The notes: generated from the letters alone by a model not told the origin. A stretch of 64,000 bases of DNA from Pezizomycotina sp. ARF18 (GCA_002224055.1 AZLU01000037.1:180010-244009); one strand, 5' to 3'; positions 37,411-50,400 are shown, numbered from the stretch's first letter. Program-made: numbers and translations.

Positions 37411-38778
37411 TCAAGCTTTAATCATCAATATCTGAAAAGGTAACAAATTATTAGCAGCTGCAGCCTTTGGGCAGTAAAAAGCCAACAAAAAAACATAAAA
37501 TAGTACTCGTTCAGCGCCTTGGGTCCATGACGGACATCCGCTTCTGCGCGATCCATTTCGACCTGAGGACGTGCCGACCGGTCGCAAGCGGCGTCGACGT
37601 ACCGACGGCTGTGGCGTCGAGAGCGCGGTGATGTACGGTGATGTGGTTGCGGAGGTAGACTCGGACGAAGACTCCTTAGAGCTGGCGCTGTCGGTATCGG
37701 CATCTTTCTTGCTTTTGCTCTTCTTCGAGGATTTTTCTTCGGCTTGAGGGCTTTTAGCCGGCTCTTTCTTCCTTCTTTTTGAGCTTCTTTAACCGCTTCT
37801 CTTCCTTTCGGACTTTCTTGTCTTCCGAATCCTTTTCTTCGTCGCTCTTGGCTGACTTGTCTTTCTTCTGTCCTTCTCTTCGTCGCTCTTCGAGGATTTA
37901 TCTTTCTTTTTATCCTTCTTATCCTTCTTGTCTTTAGAGCTTTTCTCTTTTTCTTCTCCTTCTTCTCCTTCTTCTCCTTCTTCTCCTTCCGTCTACCCTC
38001 ATCCTCCACCTTAACCTCCACATCCACATCCCCACCCTCCTCCTCCCTCTTGCGCTTCTTCACACCCTTCTTACTCTCCGGTATATCCTCCATCTCAACA
38101 ACAACCTCATCAACCTCTTCCTTCTTAACCTCAACCTCAACCTCCCATCCCCTCACCAACTTTCATACTCCTAATCAAATCGCTCAAATCACTACTAACA
38201 TACACCCCACCCTCAACGAACCTCATACCATACCTACCCCAACATAACCTTCCTCCGTGCCTCTTCCTCCTTCTTTACTTCCGCTTCATCTTTTCCGTTT
38301 AGCCTACCGAGCAAAGATTGTAGGTCGCCAAGACCAGTACACTCGTCCGCGGCCGCGTTGACGAGTGTACATCCGATTCCCGGGTGTCGTCTTTACGGCG
38401 ACTTTGATGTGCGAGGATGAGGCGTGCGTGTGGTGCGGGGAGTTCGGGTCGGCGCCGAGGATTGTGCCGGGGGACCAGCCGAGGGAGGAGAGGATGCGGT
38501 GGCCGAAGCGGTCGGTGGAGCGCGACCAGGTTGTGTTGTTGGGTCGTGGGAGATTTTCGTGCGCCTGTCAAAGGGAAAGGGGGAGGAGTTAGTATGACGG
38601 GTACGGAGTGAAGGGAAGAGGGTGAAGGAGAGCAACGGGTGGCGCTTTCTTTAGGGGGGTAGTGTGTGGAGATGTAAAGGTGCAGCTGTCGAGCTTGAGA
38701 GGCAAAAGCAGCTGAGGACAGGACGAATTGAGCTTTGTAGAGGGGGCATATTTACTTTCTAGGACCTGCTAACCCCAT
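37411..38778 (-). CDS. PXR1: PXR1/PINX1-type G-patch ribosome-biogenesis protein
   Basis: Nucleolar G-patch protein needed in yeast for rRNA and snoRNA processing, where it partners the helicase Prp43; the human relative PINX1 also binds telomerase. Exon 1 is tiny: MGLAGPRK from ATG 38778, donor at 38755 (GTAAAT), acceptor before 38564. Exon 2 continues RTKISHDPNNTTWSRS, then the G-patch DRFGHRILSSLGWSPGTILG and SHIKVAVK. LGDLQSLLGRLNGKDEAEVK matches the conserved post-G-patch segment. A long Lys/Glu tail (KEKKEKKEKKKRK) is followed by the conserved end MDPKALNE-like sequence near 37510. A second intron (acceptor at 37432) leads to a 7-codon last exon, ILMIKA and stop at 37411. Exon layout and both ends match the family well. 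Frame changes occur in the low-complexity tail. Confidence 0.93.
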
Positions 38779-39240
38779 TGTCGGCGTCGCGTAATCGCGA
38801 GAGGAGACTGAGTAGTAAAAAGAAAGAGTTGGTGATGGTGGAGACGGATTGATCGTAGCCGTTAAAATTTGTCTTGAATCAATGGATCTAATAAAAACCA
38901 TCGCGAAAATTTTTTACTGAACGTTTTCTTCCAAAAAAGAAAAATTTGTGTGCGTCTTGGCAAAAAGATCTCAAAGATTTTCAAAAAAGGCAACAGCACA
39001 TCCAAGCTGCCGCACCGCACGTTTCCACGCCGCAGAAAAAAAGCAGCTTTCCCAAACCAACATTCCTATTCTCAACTTCACAACCCCCTACAACAAACCA
39101 AAAAAAAAAAAAAAAAACATTCTCAAGGTTCAACACTAAAACTACGACACTAACCAACCAACCAATCAATCCACTTCCTCACATCCAACAAAAACACATT
39201 CTCATCAATTGCACACATACAAACACCTGCCGCACCAACA
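38779..39240. promoter_or_regulatory. Shared divergent promoter
   Basis: A 462-bp gap separates the start codons of PXR1 (-) and the small helical protein (+). The right half is C/A-rich on + (CT-rich on -), as in many fungal 5' leaders. No specific binding site is claimed. Confidence 0.5.
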
Positions 39241-40230
39241 ATGCCTCCAAAGCAAGCACGCAAGCGTAAACCCACCACGGCGTCGCAGCAGAGCCAGCCG
39301 CAGCAGGAGAGCGACGGCGGAATGGCGAACGGTAATGAAGAGAAGAAGGAAGAGGAAGAAGAAGGAGCTACCACGCTGGTCGAGTACAACGACGATGACG
39401 GCGTCGATGGCGACGCGCAGCTGGCGAAAGTGTTCGCGGACCTCGCGAAGGGCGTGAGTATTCACTCTTCTTTGTTTTGTTTCTTCTTCTTCCCCCTTTT
39501 TTCTAGTAATTAGATGTTTTTTCCTTTCTACATGCTCTGCCTCGACGTATAGAGGGAAGAAAAGGGACATTATAATCGCGCGGTCTTCGTCAAATCTCAT
39601 CTCATGGAAGCACTTGCTGCTTATCGTGAGATGGGCCGGAAATCATCACGCTACACAATAAAGAGCCTTTCTCCTGCCTAGTTTTTCAGCGAAGGAGGAA
39701 CCATTCCCCCATTGATCTCAAGAAATATCTACTCTTCCTGTTTTTTCTTTTCATTCACAAAAGACGTCACCATCAACACCACATTTCAAAAAAGCACACC
39801 ATCACTTTCCACCAACCTCACCAACCAAAACCCTCTCACTAACCCATCCAAACAACCAAAAAAAACCCCTTCACTAACACCCTCCCCACAGAACCAAGCT
39901 ACCGCACAAAAACCCGCGCAAAGATCGAAAAGGTCCTACCTGTCCTCCGAATCGTCCATCATCGCGCAACACGACGCCCTCCTATCACGCACGAATCCAC
40001 CATATCGTCAGCGCAACGCCAGATCCTCCTCGATTTACGGCACCTTAATCGAAAAGCGTCAGCGCGTAGTGAATATGCTGTCGGAACTTACTGTAAGCTC
40101 GAGGGAGGTACGAGGAGCAGAAGGGGATTGATGGGGTATGGTGGCTAGGGCGGGGAGGGAGGCTGCGATGGAGGTTGCGGCGGCGAGTGTGGGAGGAGGA
40201 GGGGGGATGTTTAAGATGGATGGGGTTTGA
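39241..40230 (+). CDS. Small charged helical protein
   Basis: Unidentified protein of about 180 residues. Exon 1 from ATG 39241: MPPKQARKRKPTTASQQ, a Glu-rich stretch (EEKKEEEEEGATTLVEYNDD) and DAQLAKVFADLAKG. The donor GTGAGT is at 39454; the acceptor CCCCACAG ends at 39891, giving an intron of about 438 nt. Exon 2 gives alternating-frame pieces: YRTKTRAKIEKVLPVL, SIIAQHDALLS, ISSAQRQILLDLRHL, IEKRQRVVNMLSEL, then EAAMEVAAASVGGGGGMFKM to a stop at 40228. The composite is strongly helical, like a coiled-coil subunit of a complex. The basic/acidic N-terminus suggests a nuclear protein. It shares a promoter with PXR1. No family is named because the frame is uncertain. Confidence 0.55.
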
Positions 40231-42830
40231 TAATACGGGGGGTTTTTTTTTTCTTTTCTTTTGATATATGGGAAATTTTTTTTAATATGGTATGGTGTTG
40301 CTATAGCTTTACTTTTACTACTACTATTTCGGTTCCTCTTTTTTTTTCTTTTTTTTTTTTTTTTGTTGTTGTTCTTTTCAATTCTGGCTTTGGTAGCGAG
40401 CGAATGGTAGGAAAGGCGTTCGGATATAAAACAGTGGGCGAATTACACATCTGTGGATCTTTAGTTAGTTTTTTTTTTTTTTTTAAGCGCCGTGGATGCC
40501 TTTCTCCCCATCTCTCTTTTCCGGCTAACAACAGACTATTTTACAGATATTCGGAGAGGGTCATCGGACCACGTTTTCTTAGTCTTTCTCTCTTGGATAA
40601 GGGCGAATAGGAATAGATCGGTTGGAATATAGGGATATACAGAGTTTACAGAGTTTTTTTTTTTTCTTGAATTTGCTTTATTAGTCGGGCGGTGCTCTTG
40701 CTGTGTATTTAGTCGAGAATTTTTATAGGCGATTTTTCAGATTTTTCTATTTCGGTGTATTTTTATTTGAAGGTTTTCCTAAAAAAAAGAAAAAAAAAAA
40801 ATAAGGCATTTTCAAAGGGAACTTGTATCATCAAAGCTGTGCACATCTACTTGGATATATCTATAGCAGCAGGCTGTAGTATTCCTCAGGGGTCGATTAC
40901 AAACATTTTTTCCTCTCAACGTTGAACAAATATTAAGGCAAGAGAAAAAAAATTTTTTTATTATTTATCAAACGTGGGTAGTGTTGGTATATCTGCAGTG
41001 CAGATATATCGGCGCCAAAAACAATTTTTTTTCCTTCGTCCCTGTTGACGATCGTTAAAGAAAACATTTAAGCATAAGTATCTACGAGAAGAAAAAAAAA
41101 AAAAAAAGAAAGAAAAAAAACGCACTGCAAAACAAAGGTCCTTCTCATATGTGATCATTACTTTTTTTTTTTTTTCATGACAGAATTCAAGATAGTGCAT
41201 GAATATAGTCCTTCAAGCAAACACATTGCTAATCCATGCGCTACACGAATACTCCTTCCTAGACATATACCGAAGTTTACCACCGCGAAAGCGTACCGAA
41301 ACAGTTTAACTAGTTTTTGTGCCTTACAGTAACAGACAGACAGGCATACCTTTTTTTTAATTTCCCGGAAGACAGTTTCGCTACCTTTTCGTCAAAAATA
41401 TCCGTAGATGATGTCGCGTGCAAAGCCTCACCGCCGTACCTAAAAACCTCCTCCTCGAGTTTACTCTTCACCTTTCATCGTTCGTTATAGAATCTCAAAG
41501 CCTTAACCTTGACCAAAAAATAAAATAAAAATAAAATAAAATAAAACAAACCCGTTCAGCCCTCACCGATCCCCTCCCAAACACATCGCCTATCTTCAAA
41601 CAAGCTACTCCCAAGAGTTTGTAGATGCACCCCCGAACGGCAGTGCTGCATACTCCATCCTTAAAAATAAAAACAGCTATTAAAAAAGAGCTCAAAGCCT
41701 CGCCCGTCCGCAACAAATAAAAAAAATAAAATAAAATAACAAAAACATCAGACGATGACAGTCTCATACCATTCACCCCCCCCCCCCCCAAAAAAAAAAA
41801 AAAAATTTCTTCACCTTCGCAGCTCGCATCAATCCCGCCCTTAAAATGCAAAAATGCAAAATACAACAATCAGGGGAAAGGCTTGCAAAGTTGTAAGTAT
41901 GTAACCGGCGCTCCATCCACTAGAGTAAGCGCCCGTTGACCACGAAAAAAAAAAAAATCCTGGGAAAATCCTGGGATGGAATTGTGCGCTCCCCGGCTAA
42001 AAGACTAGCCGCTAGTCATGGTTCAGGGGTGTAATTTGGAATAACGATCCCGGTACTCACCAGTTTTAGTAACAGTAGGTTTGTTTTCCCTGTGGTTCGT
42101 GAAATTAAGTCTTCCTAGGTTTTCGATATCACGAGTTGAGTATTTCGCGTGTGGTGTTAGTGAATAAACGAAAATATTAAAGAGTGTTAATATTTTTTTT
42201 TTTGTTTTTATTTTTTTTCAAGGTATAATTTTGTTAATACTACAAAATAGACACTTCGACACACAGTGGAGTTTCAATAAACAAAACCAAGAATAACACA
42301 ACAAAAAAAAGGGTATTATTAAAAAAAAAGAACGGTATGAATGAGAGTAGAAGAAACGAAATGGTGACAAAATGCCAAAAAAAAAATCATTCGCTTGAAC
42401 GGAAAAACAAAGAAGACTCGTTTTACAAGCAAGCAAAGCAATTTTTTTTTCCTGTCTGTGATAGATATATATATGTACGTTAATGTTTTGCCGACTATAG
42501 AACAAAAGAATAAAAACCCACACCGCGCTAGAATGCCGTCATGTCCAAAAGGAAAAGGAAAACCGAGTATATGAGAGTGACACAAAGGAAAAAAGGAGGA
42601 AGATTATTGATTACAAGGGAAGCTATAATTTATCAAGGGGGGACGAAGGCCAATGGTGAAGCTATCTTAAAATATACCGACAGAATCACCACTTCTATAA
42701 ATAAGAAACCAAAAAGAAGGAAAAAACTACACAACCCACCCTATTTACATCGCGTGCGAAAGGTGAGGTTGGTAGTTTCTGGCTTCGTAGCTTCCCCCGT
42801 GACGGGATCGATCGCCAACCCGAGTTCGGA
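40231..42830. other. Intergenic, homopolymer-rich region
   Basis: 3' flanks of two convergent genes (39241 + and 42831 -) and about 2.6 kb of A/T tracts. Open frames here translate mainly to Phe/Lys runs. A tRNA-like box A lies near 41900 and a C13/A18 run near 41780. Confidence 0.5.
41889..41946 (-). other. tRNA-like 5' half (possible SINE head)
   Basis: On the minus strand, GGGCGCTTACTCTAGTGG followed by ATGGAGCGCCGG closely resembles the acceptor/D-arm half of a tRNA, including a box-A-like TACTCTAGTGG and a CTCT/GGAG D-stem. No box B (GGTTCGANTCC) or closing acceptor strand follows, so it is not a tRNA gene. It may be a decayed tRNA or the head of a tRNA-derived SINE. Confidence 0.3.
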
Positions 42831-43948
42831 TCAATAATCGGCATGGCCACTCTGGTAGCTGCTCGGCGGCGGCGGGGCGTTGTAGTACTGGAAGACTGCG
42901 CGGCCGCGGTGCCGTAGGGCATGTACTGCCCGTCTGGTAGATCGTCGGCTCCTCGGTGGGCTTCCTGTAACCGTCGCCACCGTCGGCGGACTCGAGGTCT
43001 CCGGGCCGCGTATACGTCGGCGTCTCCTTCTTGAGCTTCTGGAGGTACAGAGTCGGCGGGCTTCGTCGCGGACGTTCATCGACTTGCGGAGCTTGGACTT
43101 GGATGCAAATCTGTAGAAGGCAGCAGCATAAAGGAGGATCGAGAGCATCTCAATGGAAATGTCAATGAAGGCACAGACGAAGGACCAATCCTAAAGATTT
43201 CGTTAGCATATGTATATAGAACTGAAAAATATGAAGAGAGCTTACTTACCATTTGACGGCAGACAAGATCGTAGTCGATATCGCTCTGGAAGAGAGCCTT
43301 GCGGGTGTTGTCCTTGCACGACCACGACCAGAGGTCGGAGCCGTTGGAGTTGTTCCTAGCGTTGGTCATGATTCCCGCGGAGACACCCACATGACGATCA
43401 TAACCAAGAAACCACCGATGGAGATGGCGGTGAACCAAATGGCGGCCTTCTCGGCTCCTGTGTCCGCACGGTAGTACGAGTACATGACGATGATTGCCAT
43501 CGTCAGCGAGAGAGCTGCAATGCACAGCGTCGTAATAGCGGGCCAGATGGTCGAGTAGGAGACCAGGGAGCCAGGTTGTTCCTCGTCTCAAGGTTCTTCG
43601 TTGCCAGGAAGATGGAGAAGGCGGACGAGAGGAGGGAAAGAACGACGAGCGAGCAGCCAAAGTTGAGGCATCGGAGGAACATCTTGGCTACTCTTATCCT
43701 GAACTTGACCTTCATGTCCTTCTTGTCTTGCCGCGATACTTCGAGTTCCTTCTGGCGATCTGCTTCTCCGTGATGGCAAAGGTGGTCGTCTTTGGCCGGG
43801 GCTTCTTTTCGGTCGTTGAATCTGCCAGCGAGGCAGAGGAGCCGTTCTTGTCCATGACCCGCACGGACATTTCGCTCCCGTTGTCCTTGAGACTCTTCTT
43901 CTCGTCCCTCGATGACGAGCTAAGGTTGTTGTTGTTGTTATCCGACAT
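42831..43948 (-). CDS. MARVEL-like four-TM membrane protein
   Basis: Integral membrane protein of about 350 residues. The N-terminus is cytosolic and disordered (MSDNNNNNLSSSSRDEKKSL) with a basic patch KYRGKTRRTMKVKFRIRVAK. The four helices are FGCSLVVLSLLSSAFSIFLA; YSTIWPAITTLCIAALSLTM; AIWFTAISIGGFLVMIVMW; and FVCAFIDISIEMLSILLYAA. Between helices 3 and 4 lies SAGIMTNARNNSNGSDLWSW with a single-Cys segment (WSCKDN). A 59-nt intron (43191-43249, GTAAGT...TTTAG) joins CRQM to DWSFVC. The tail carries LKKETPTYTRPGDLESADGG and a proline run before HADY-stop. Known: fungal MARVEL proteins occur at eisosomes and in vesicle traffic. Two frame changes are each explained by one base missing from a G run (43571-43572 and 43386-43388). 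Confidence 0.82.
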
Positions 43949-44647
43949 GCTTCCTCTGTATGGTTGTTGCTCTGTGGTAAAGGGAGGTTGCTCTCGAGGC
44001 TTCCAAGGAGTAGGCAGTAGCGGGTTCTGCGTAGATCCTTTGCGATGCAGGCGTGACTGAGCGTGGAGGGGTGTCGCTGCTCGTTTTAGCTGTGATGACG
44101 AAGGGAAACAGATGTAGAGGAAGGTCCGTTGTATTGGGGTGATGACATGGTATAAAAGGGTCTTGGAGGAGAGGAGAGAGAGTTGAGTGAGGTGAAGGAA
44201 GAAGAAAAGAAGTATGCGGAAGGGTGTAAAGAGTTTTTACACCAGTGTGTGGGAATAAAATTGAGGAGCCCGGGTGGATTTTATGATTTCTTTGCCCCCT
44301 CCTTCTACTATGGTACTAAGTAGTGTTCTTCTCTAAGCGCGCGCAACACCTGACGGAAATAATTTGCAAGACACCTAATATCTCTTAATTATTTTTTTTC
44401 CCCCGTGATTTAGATTGAGTTTTCTCTCTCTTCGTTGATTAATTAAAATAATGAATAAATTGAAACCACTGTGCGCCTTCTCTCTCAGTTGAAATCGAGG
44501 AATGCTCGGCAGTCCTGCGATTTATTGTTATTTTATTTTTTTTTTTTTTTTATGGTTCGTGATGCTTTCAAAGCGGGGGGTGGTGGAATGGGGCGTGAGA
44601 GAGAATCAAGAAGTATTATTGTAACTAACTGCAAACAAGCAAACGTG

Positions 44648-44684
<37 letters not shown>

Positions 44685-46924
44685 AAGGAATAAGTTTAAA
44701 CGTCCAGCGAAACTTGAGTATAGTATATAAGAAGAAGAAGGAAGAATTAAGGAATAGAATAAAGAGGAAGAGGGTCAAAGCTGTTCAGGTGAGGGAGGAT
44801 CAAGGGTCTTTTTGTTAAGAAACGGAGGACAAGGCCAGGATGGTTTGATTTTGTATGTGATTTGTTACGACCAGAAATAGATTTTTCACTTTTGTTACTA
44901 TCAAGTTTTTCTACTATGACGAATATAGAAAAAGAGGAGGAAATGAACAACAAAACGGTTCAAAAAATAGAAATAAGAAGTGCGGGAAATGGGCCAAAAG
45001 ATATTGAAATATACTTCACATTACTACGTGCGTGATGGATGTAAGGAAAATGCGTGATCCTGGCTTCTTACTGGTCGAATGCAAATCATGCACTGATTCG
45101 ACTCTGCAAGCGCCTTCGGAGGGAACTAGGGTAATGGGAGAGGTGGGATAGGGAAAGAGAGGGAAAAAAAAAAAAAAAAAAGGCGTGAGAGGGGTTGATC
45201 ACTTACTTTCCGCTCTCTCCCACTCTCTCCCACTTTCGACAGGACCTCAACACTTTCCTTTTCCAATCGAGTTGCCTCTCTCTTATGCTCTTTCATTCTG
45301 GATCCATTCATTCTCGAGTCTCCTCGCTGGTGTGTAAATGTTCCATCCCGTGCACGCTAGCCGTTTAGGCCACCCAATAGATCCTGAAGATTTGATAGCG
45401 ATGTGTGTAAGGCTTGCCTGGGAGTGGGTGAAAGTGGGAATTGGGCGGCGTCATTTTTTTACAACTATCGCACTGCGAAAAACGAAAAAAGGCGGGCGTG
45501 AACGCAAAAGCAGGTGAGAGAATTAAAAACGTGGAGTTCCTGTTTAAAGCAGTAGTAAGTAATTTGTGTGTTTAGTGGTGGTGGGATCGCTATTGGTTGG
45601 TAGAACAAGAGTGAACTGATAGGAACCAGGAACCAATGGAGATCCTCCGTTCTAAGCGCCCATATAGCAAATTTAAGAGACATTTTTTAGCGTGGTTTTT
45701 TTTTGAGACGTATTGCTTTTTTTTTGGGGTTCTTTGTTAATTGTTTTTTTTTTTTTTTTTTTTTTCCGTTTTCTACCAGTGGGAGAGTTTCTTGCATGGT
45801 TCCCGGCTCCCGAGTGGGAAAAAATAAAAAATAAAAAAAAAAAAATAAAATAAAAAAATAAAATAAAAAATAAAAGAAAGCAAAGTAATTCCGGGGCAAG
45901 CTATGTCATTGGTCAAAAGTAAAAAAAGCCCCTTTGGTCGGTATTGAAATACCCTAGTAAGGTACAAATATTATTCCTTGGCGGAATTCTCCTGCCACCA
46001 AACCCACCTTTTTCGAGCGAATCAGAGCTCTTCCCTTGCACTCTCGACCTGACCTCGACTCCACTCCACCACGGCAAAGAAGGAAGAAAAAGGTGTGATC
46101 GGTTGATTGCGAATTTCCCCTCTTCTCCCCTCGTAAAAGAAAAAAAAAAGCTAAGCCTAAGAAAGCTCTACGCAACCGAATCCGATGTCCCACCCAATAA
46201 TATCCCCAAAGCCGCATCTTTCTCTATCACGCCCTAAGAAACTAAGAACGGGGGGGGAAAAAACTTAATACACTTCTAAAAAAAGAACCCGTGCGAACCA
46301 ATCTATCGCCTCGAAGGGTTGAAACACAGAGATCGCGACGAAACACGTAAGGTGGAAACAAGCTTAGCTTTCTTTAATTCCGCGAAGGCAGTTTATTTGC
46401 GTATTAGCTGTTTCGTCTTGATGAAATCAGAAGTTATTTATTATATATAGATCTAGGCAGATCCCCCGATATTGTCCACGTCTGCTAACTCTCGGAAATG
46501 ACGAATAACCGCGTTAAATAAATCCTATTGTTTTTTTCACGACAAGTTGGAAGAGAACGCTTTCCTCTTTTATTGTTACTTAGTATTAGGACAATATAAT
46601 TGTTTTCTTCAGCAGGAAACGCCCTCGCTTTCCCAAAATAGAAGTAGCACGTGCTAATGCACGTGCCACAATCCACACTGCCGGAACGAACCGAGAAGCT
46701 TCCAGTCCGGATTCAAATTTCATTACCGAATTGGACTTTGAGTTACCCAACGCAAACTCAACTCTAAGCAAGTAAGTTCACGACATTTCAAAGCTTCAGG
46801 GCTTGCAAACCGTAGGAAACAAGAGATCTAGTGAAAGAAATCAACTTCATAGGTTGGTTTCCTCTTCCTCTTCTTCTTTCTTTTCTTTTCTTTCTTTCGT
46901 ACCTTTTATTGTTTTATTTTATTT

Positions 46925-46926
<2 letters not shown>
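43949..46926. other. Upstream region of the MARVEL gene, gene-poor
   Basis: It contains the MARVEL promoter (about 300 bp of GC-richer sequence), then A/T-rich sequence with A27 at 44655-44681 and several long A/T runs. No supported gene was seen. A box-A-like motif (minus strand, TGGCCTAAACGG at 45361-45372) is noted. Confidence 0.5.

Positions 46927-46961
<35 letters not shown>
46927..46961. repeat. Poly(T) tract, 35 bp
   Basis: The longest uninterrupted homopolymer in the window. A second tract of 31 T lies at 47462-47492. Confidence 0.85.
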
Positions 46962-47459
46962 CTAAGAGCAGATTAGTATTTACAATTACCCGTGGGTTCA
47001 CTGATAGTGATCTGAATAAAGGGCGGTATAGCTGTAAAGAAACAAGTGAAAGAAAAAACCAAAAGAGTCAAACATTGTATTGAAAAAGAATTTCGCAAGT
47101 TACTAGAGTATTGGCCTAGGCGCAGGCTACGCACAGGCCTTAGATAAAAATTTATAAATGTACTTGAGGAAAGCTTTAAAGCCACGTCGTTTCGAGGAAC
47201 TAGTGCGCCTGGAGGTAATTCGGAAGACGCAGCTTAAGTCCACTTAAAAAAAAAAAAAAAACCGACGTCAAACTCGAAAACCTCAAGGTATATTCGTCAA
47301 GCCCTGCAGATTTCCCCCTACAGTATACATTCCTGTAGAAGATGAAAACATCACCAAAATAAAGTTTCGCTGCTAAAATGATCATCGATGGAACGAGTAT
47401 AAAGCTACTAGAATCGGACCATCGGCTCCGTTTCACATGAACTGTCGCCCTTCTTTTTC

Positions 47460-47493
<34 letters not shown>

Positions 47494-50400
47494 AAAGTTG
47501 ATTTGGAATCAAACTTCCGACTCCGGTAATTGCTTGATTTTGTTCATCGCCCGGTACCAGTGAGCTGTTTAATTCATTCTCCTGGCAAAATCGATCTGGT
47601 AGTGACGCCCGGGCACGCCCTATGGGGAGCGATGCTCTAGCGCCGAGTTATCAATGTCATGCTACGAATGATACATATCGTATGCACTTGATCAACCGCC
47701 GGGGATTTCTTCCGCATATCACAGCCAGGTGTGCTTTTTTTTCTTCCACCGAAGAATAACTTCCACCACGTGGGATCTATGGATTCGCTTGTTTTTTACA
47801 AATCAGTTTTGGAATTCAACCAGAGGCATTCTTTTTCTTCCAGCGAAGAGGGTATCATGCAGGATATGTCCTCAGTGGGCTGCCTACCGATTTATGGCTT
47901 GTTTTCAATTCACTTTCCTGCTCGAAGCGTTCCCGAACCTTCTAGGGGAAGAGGGAAAAGGTGCATCTTCCTACCTTTAGGGCAAACATCCTTGGTACCG
48001 GGCGAAGGTTTCCCTGGATGTAACCACCTCAAGGATGCAAATGAAATCCTACCAGCAAAAAAAAAGAGAAGAAATCATGATGCTTCTCAGCTCACATGGT
48101 TATGGACCTTTACACTATCTGATCTTAAAAACCGCAGAGGACATCTTCCAATTTATTAAGGGCTTCTGTTTAGCCAAGTGGCTGGCCGGATGTAGATGTG
48201 TTTGAAAACCCCTCCTATGGTCAGCGGCCTCTTGTTGCAACTCTTCACAGGCGAAAAAAATGATATTCGGTGTTGAATTTGTTCTCGTACAAATCTACCG
48301 CTTCCCAAGCAAAAAGAAGCAAGCTCTTATTTCTATGTATATCCTCCCTTATACCGCAATATATGTCAAATTTTACTCACGGCCTGCACCATCGAGATAG
48401 TAGGGCACTTTCCACTGAGAAGCTCACGCATGCGCTACTTATAGTGAAGTAAGTTAAAAGGTAATATCGTCTCTTTTTCTCCGCCCCCCCCCCCCCTTTT
48501 TTTTTCCCTTTCTCTCTTCTCCCTTCCTCGTCTTCCTTCCATCCTTTCTTTTTGTTTTCTCACTGCCCCTTAAAGTTCGGAGGGGTTTTCCAAGAGCGAA
48601 CATCCTACAGTGTTGATGATGAATGAAAGGGGACAAGAAAAGGAGATCAAAAGAACATATAAAGAAATTAGAGGGAAAAACTATAGATACGTCAGTGCAG
48701 GAATGCGTTCTTGCGTCTTATTTCGTGGATCGATACGGAGAAGGCTAATCTCTTAACTACGAGTGTCATCCGCAAAAAAAACTATAAAGAAAGCATATAG
48801 AAGGGGTAAGGAAGAAGGAAAAAACAGAAAAAATAGAGATGGGAAAAGAGGAAAAAAGATTAAAGACCTAAGGAGAAACCTAGAGAAGATGTACGACGCA
48901 TCTACAATGTCTGGATCTCTAAGGGCAAAATGTGAACATGATTGTTAAACAAAAAAAGAAAACTCAGGCGGTTCTGCGTGATACCGTACCACGAGCGGGA
49001 CGTAATGTCTCCAGAACTAAGCAGATGAACCTCAGGGCCTAGGGCTTAAGTCAAGTAAAGTTCCAGAAAAATATCACTTGCGAACCAGTAAAGAGATGAC
49101 GTATCGGCGCAGAGCAGAAGAGAGCAACTGGGACCAAGTTTATGAACCCGAACAAGCTGAAAAAGAGTAACAGAAAACATCTTATAAAAAAGTAGATAAA
49201 GATGAAAGACCAGAAATGAAAACTATTATGAAACGAGTGATGTCTATCGTGAATCAGCATACAAGTCGAGAAAAATATAAATGAATAGCAAGGAGAGATA
49301 GTAGGAGCCGTGTTAGGAAGATTTGGAAGGCTCTAGAGCTAAGAGAAAGAAAATTATTGAAAGTAAAAATGCAAAGAAAAAAAAGCCAGGAGCCGAATAT
49401 GAAGAAAGATAATCCAAAGAGATAGTACTTGATGGTATATCTATAATAACCAGAAAGAGCAACACCAAAGGATAATATAAAGCCTCGGGAAGAGCCACGG
49501 AAGAAGAGAATATAAGGAATACAAGTGTCCGTAATACCAATGGCTCCTTTTACAGAGTATCTGAGAGGTTACCATTTCCAAGGAAGCGACGTAAAACATC
49601 CATAATCAAGATAAAAAAATATATTAGGCAATATGAGTAAGACACGGCAAAGCAAGAAACGCAATTTCAGGCAGAAAAAGGGGGGGTAACATTCAACGAT
49701 AACTGGATGAGACGACCAGGATTATACAGAGTCTCACAAAGAAAAGAAAGGGCTGGGATATACGTAAACATTCAATTTCCTGACGTTCTACGCTTCATAC
49801 CCATGATGTTTGCAATTTCAAGCATTTCGCACTCGCTATATTCGCAGATGGTCTTCTTCCTTGCAAACTTGCTCACCAGGTAACGTAGTGAAATATAGGA
49901 ACCACGGTAGTGGGCAGCTGCAGTTTAGACACACTGCAGTACATACGCGGGGTTCTCGCAGATAGGAGCATTAGCAGTGTAAAAACGACGCTTAATGCCT
50001 TCTTCAAGGTTGTCTAGGAGTTGAGCCAATAAGCTAGAGCTCATTTACAAGGCAGATCTGGATTCTGTTTAATCAAAAGCAACATGGAAAGCTTCAAGTA
50101 GACGAAAAAGCCCCGGTTCCGGGGCCCGTATATCCATTCTCTCGAATATTCTCGCTCATTTTCATCTCGATCGTGAAATGTGAACTTCTACCCCACGGGG
50201 GGGGGGGGGTAATCTCGTTGAGACCTAACCTCTTCACCTCGGTTTTCTTCAACACTCCAGTTCCCATTCTAGCCTTCAAACTTAAAATTTAATTAAAAAA
50301 AGAATATTACGGGCTTGCAAAGGTCGCTTTGATTTGGGAAGTGTTTAGGATGTCTGACTGAGACATATATAACTTCTCCACCACTTAGGTTTCTGAACCA

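Noticed and set aside
40227-40610. 127-codon frame rich in Phe
   Set aside because: It is a translation of T tracts, and its start lies downstream of the real gene's stop at 40230.
47729-48159. 142-codon + strand open frame
   Set aside because: It has random-like composition, a competing overlapping frame, no domain, and a start inside a T run.
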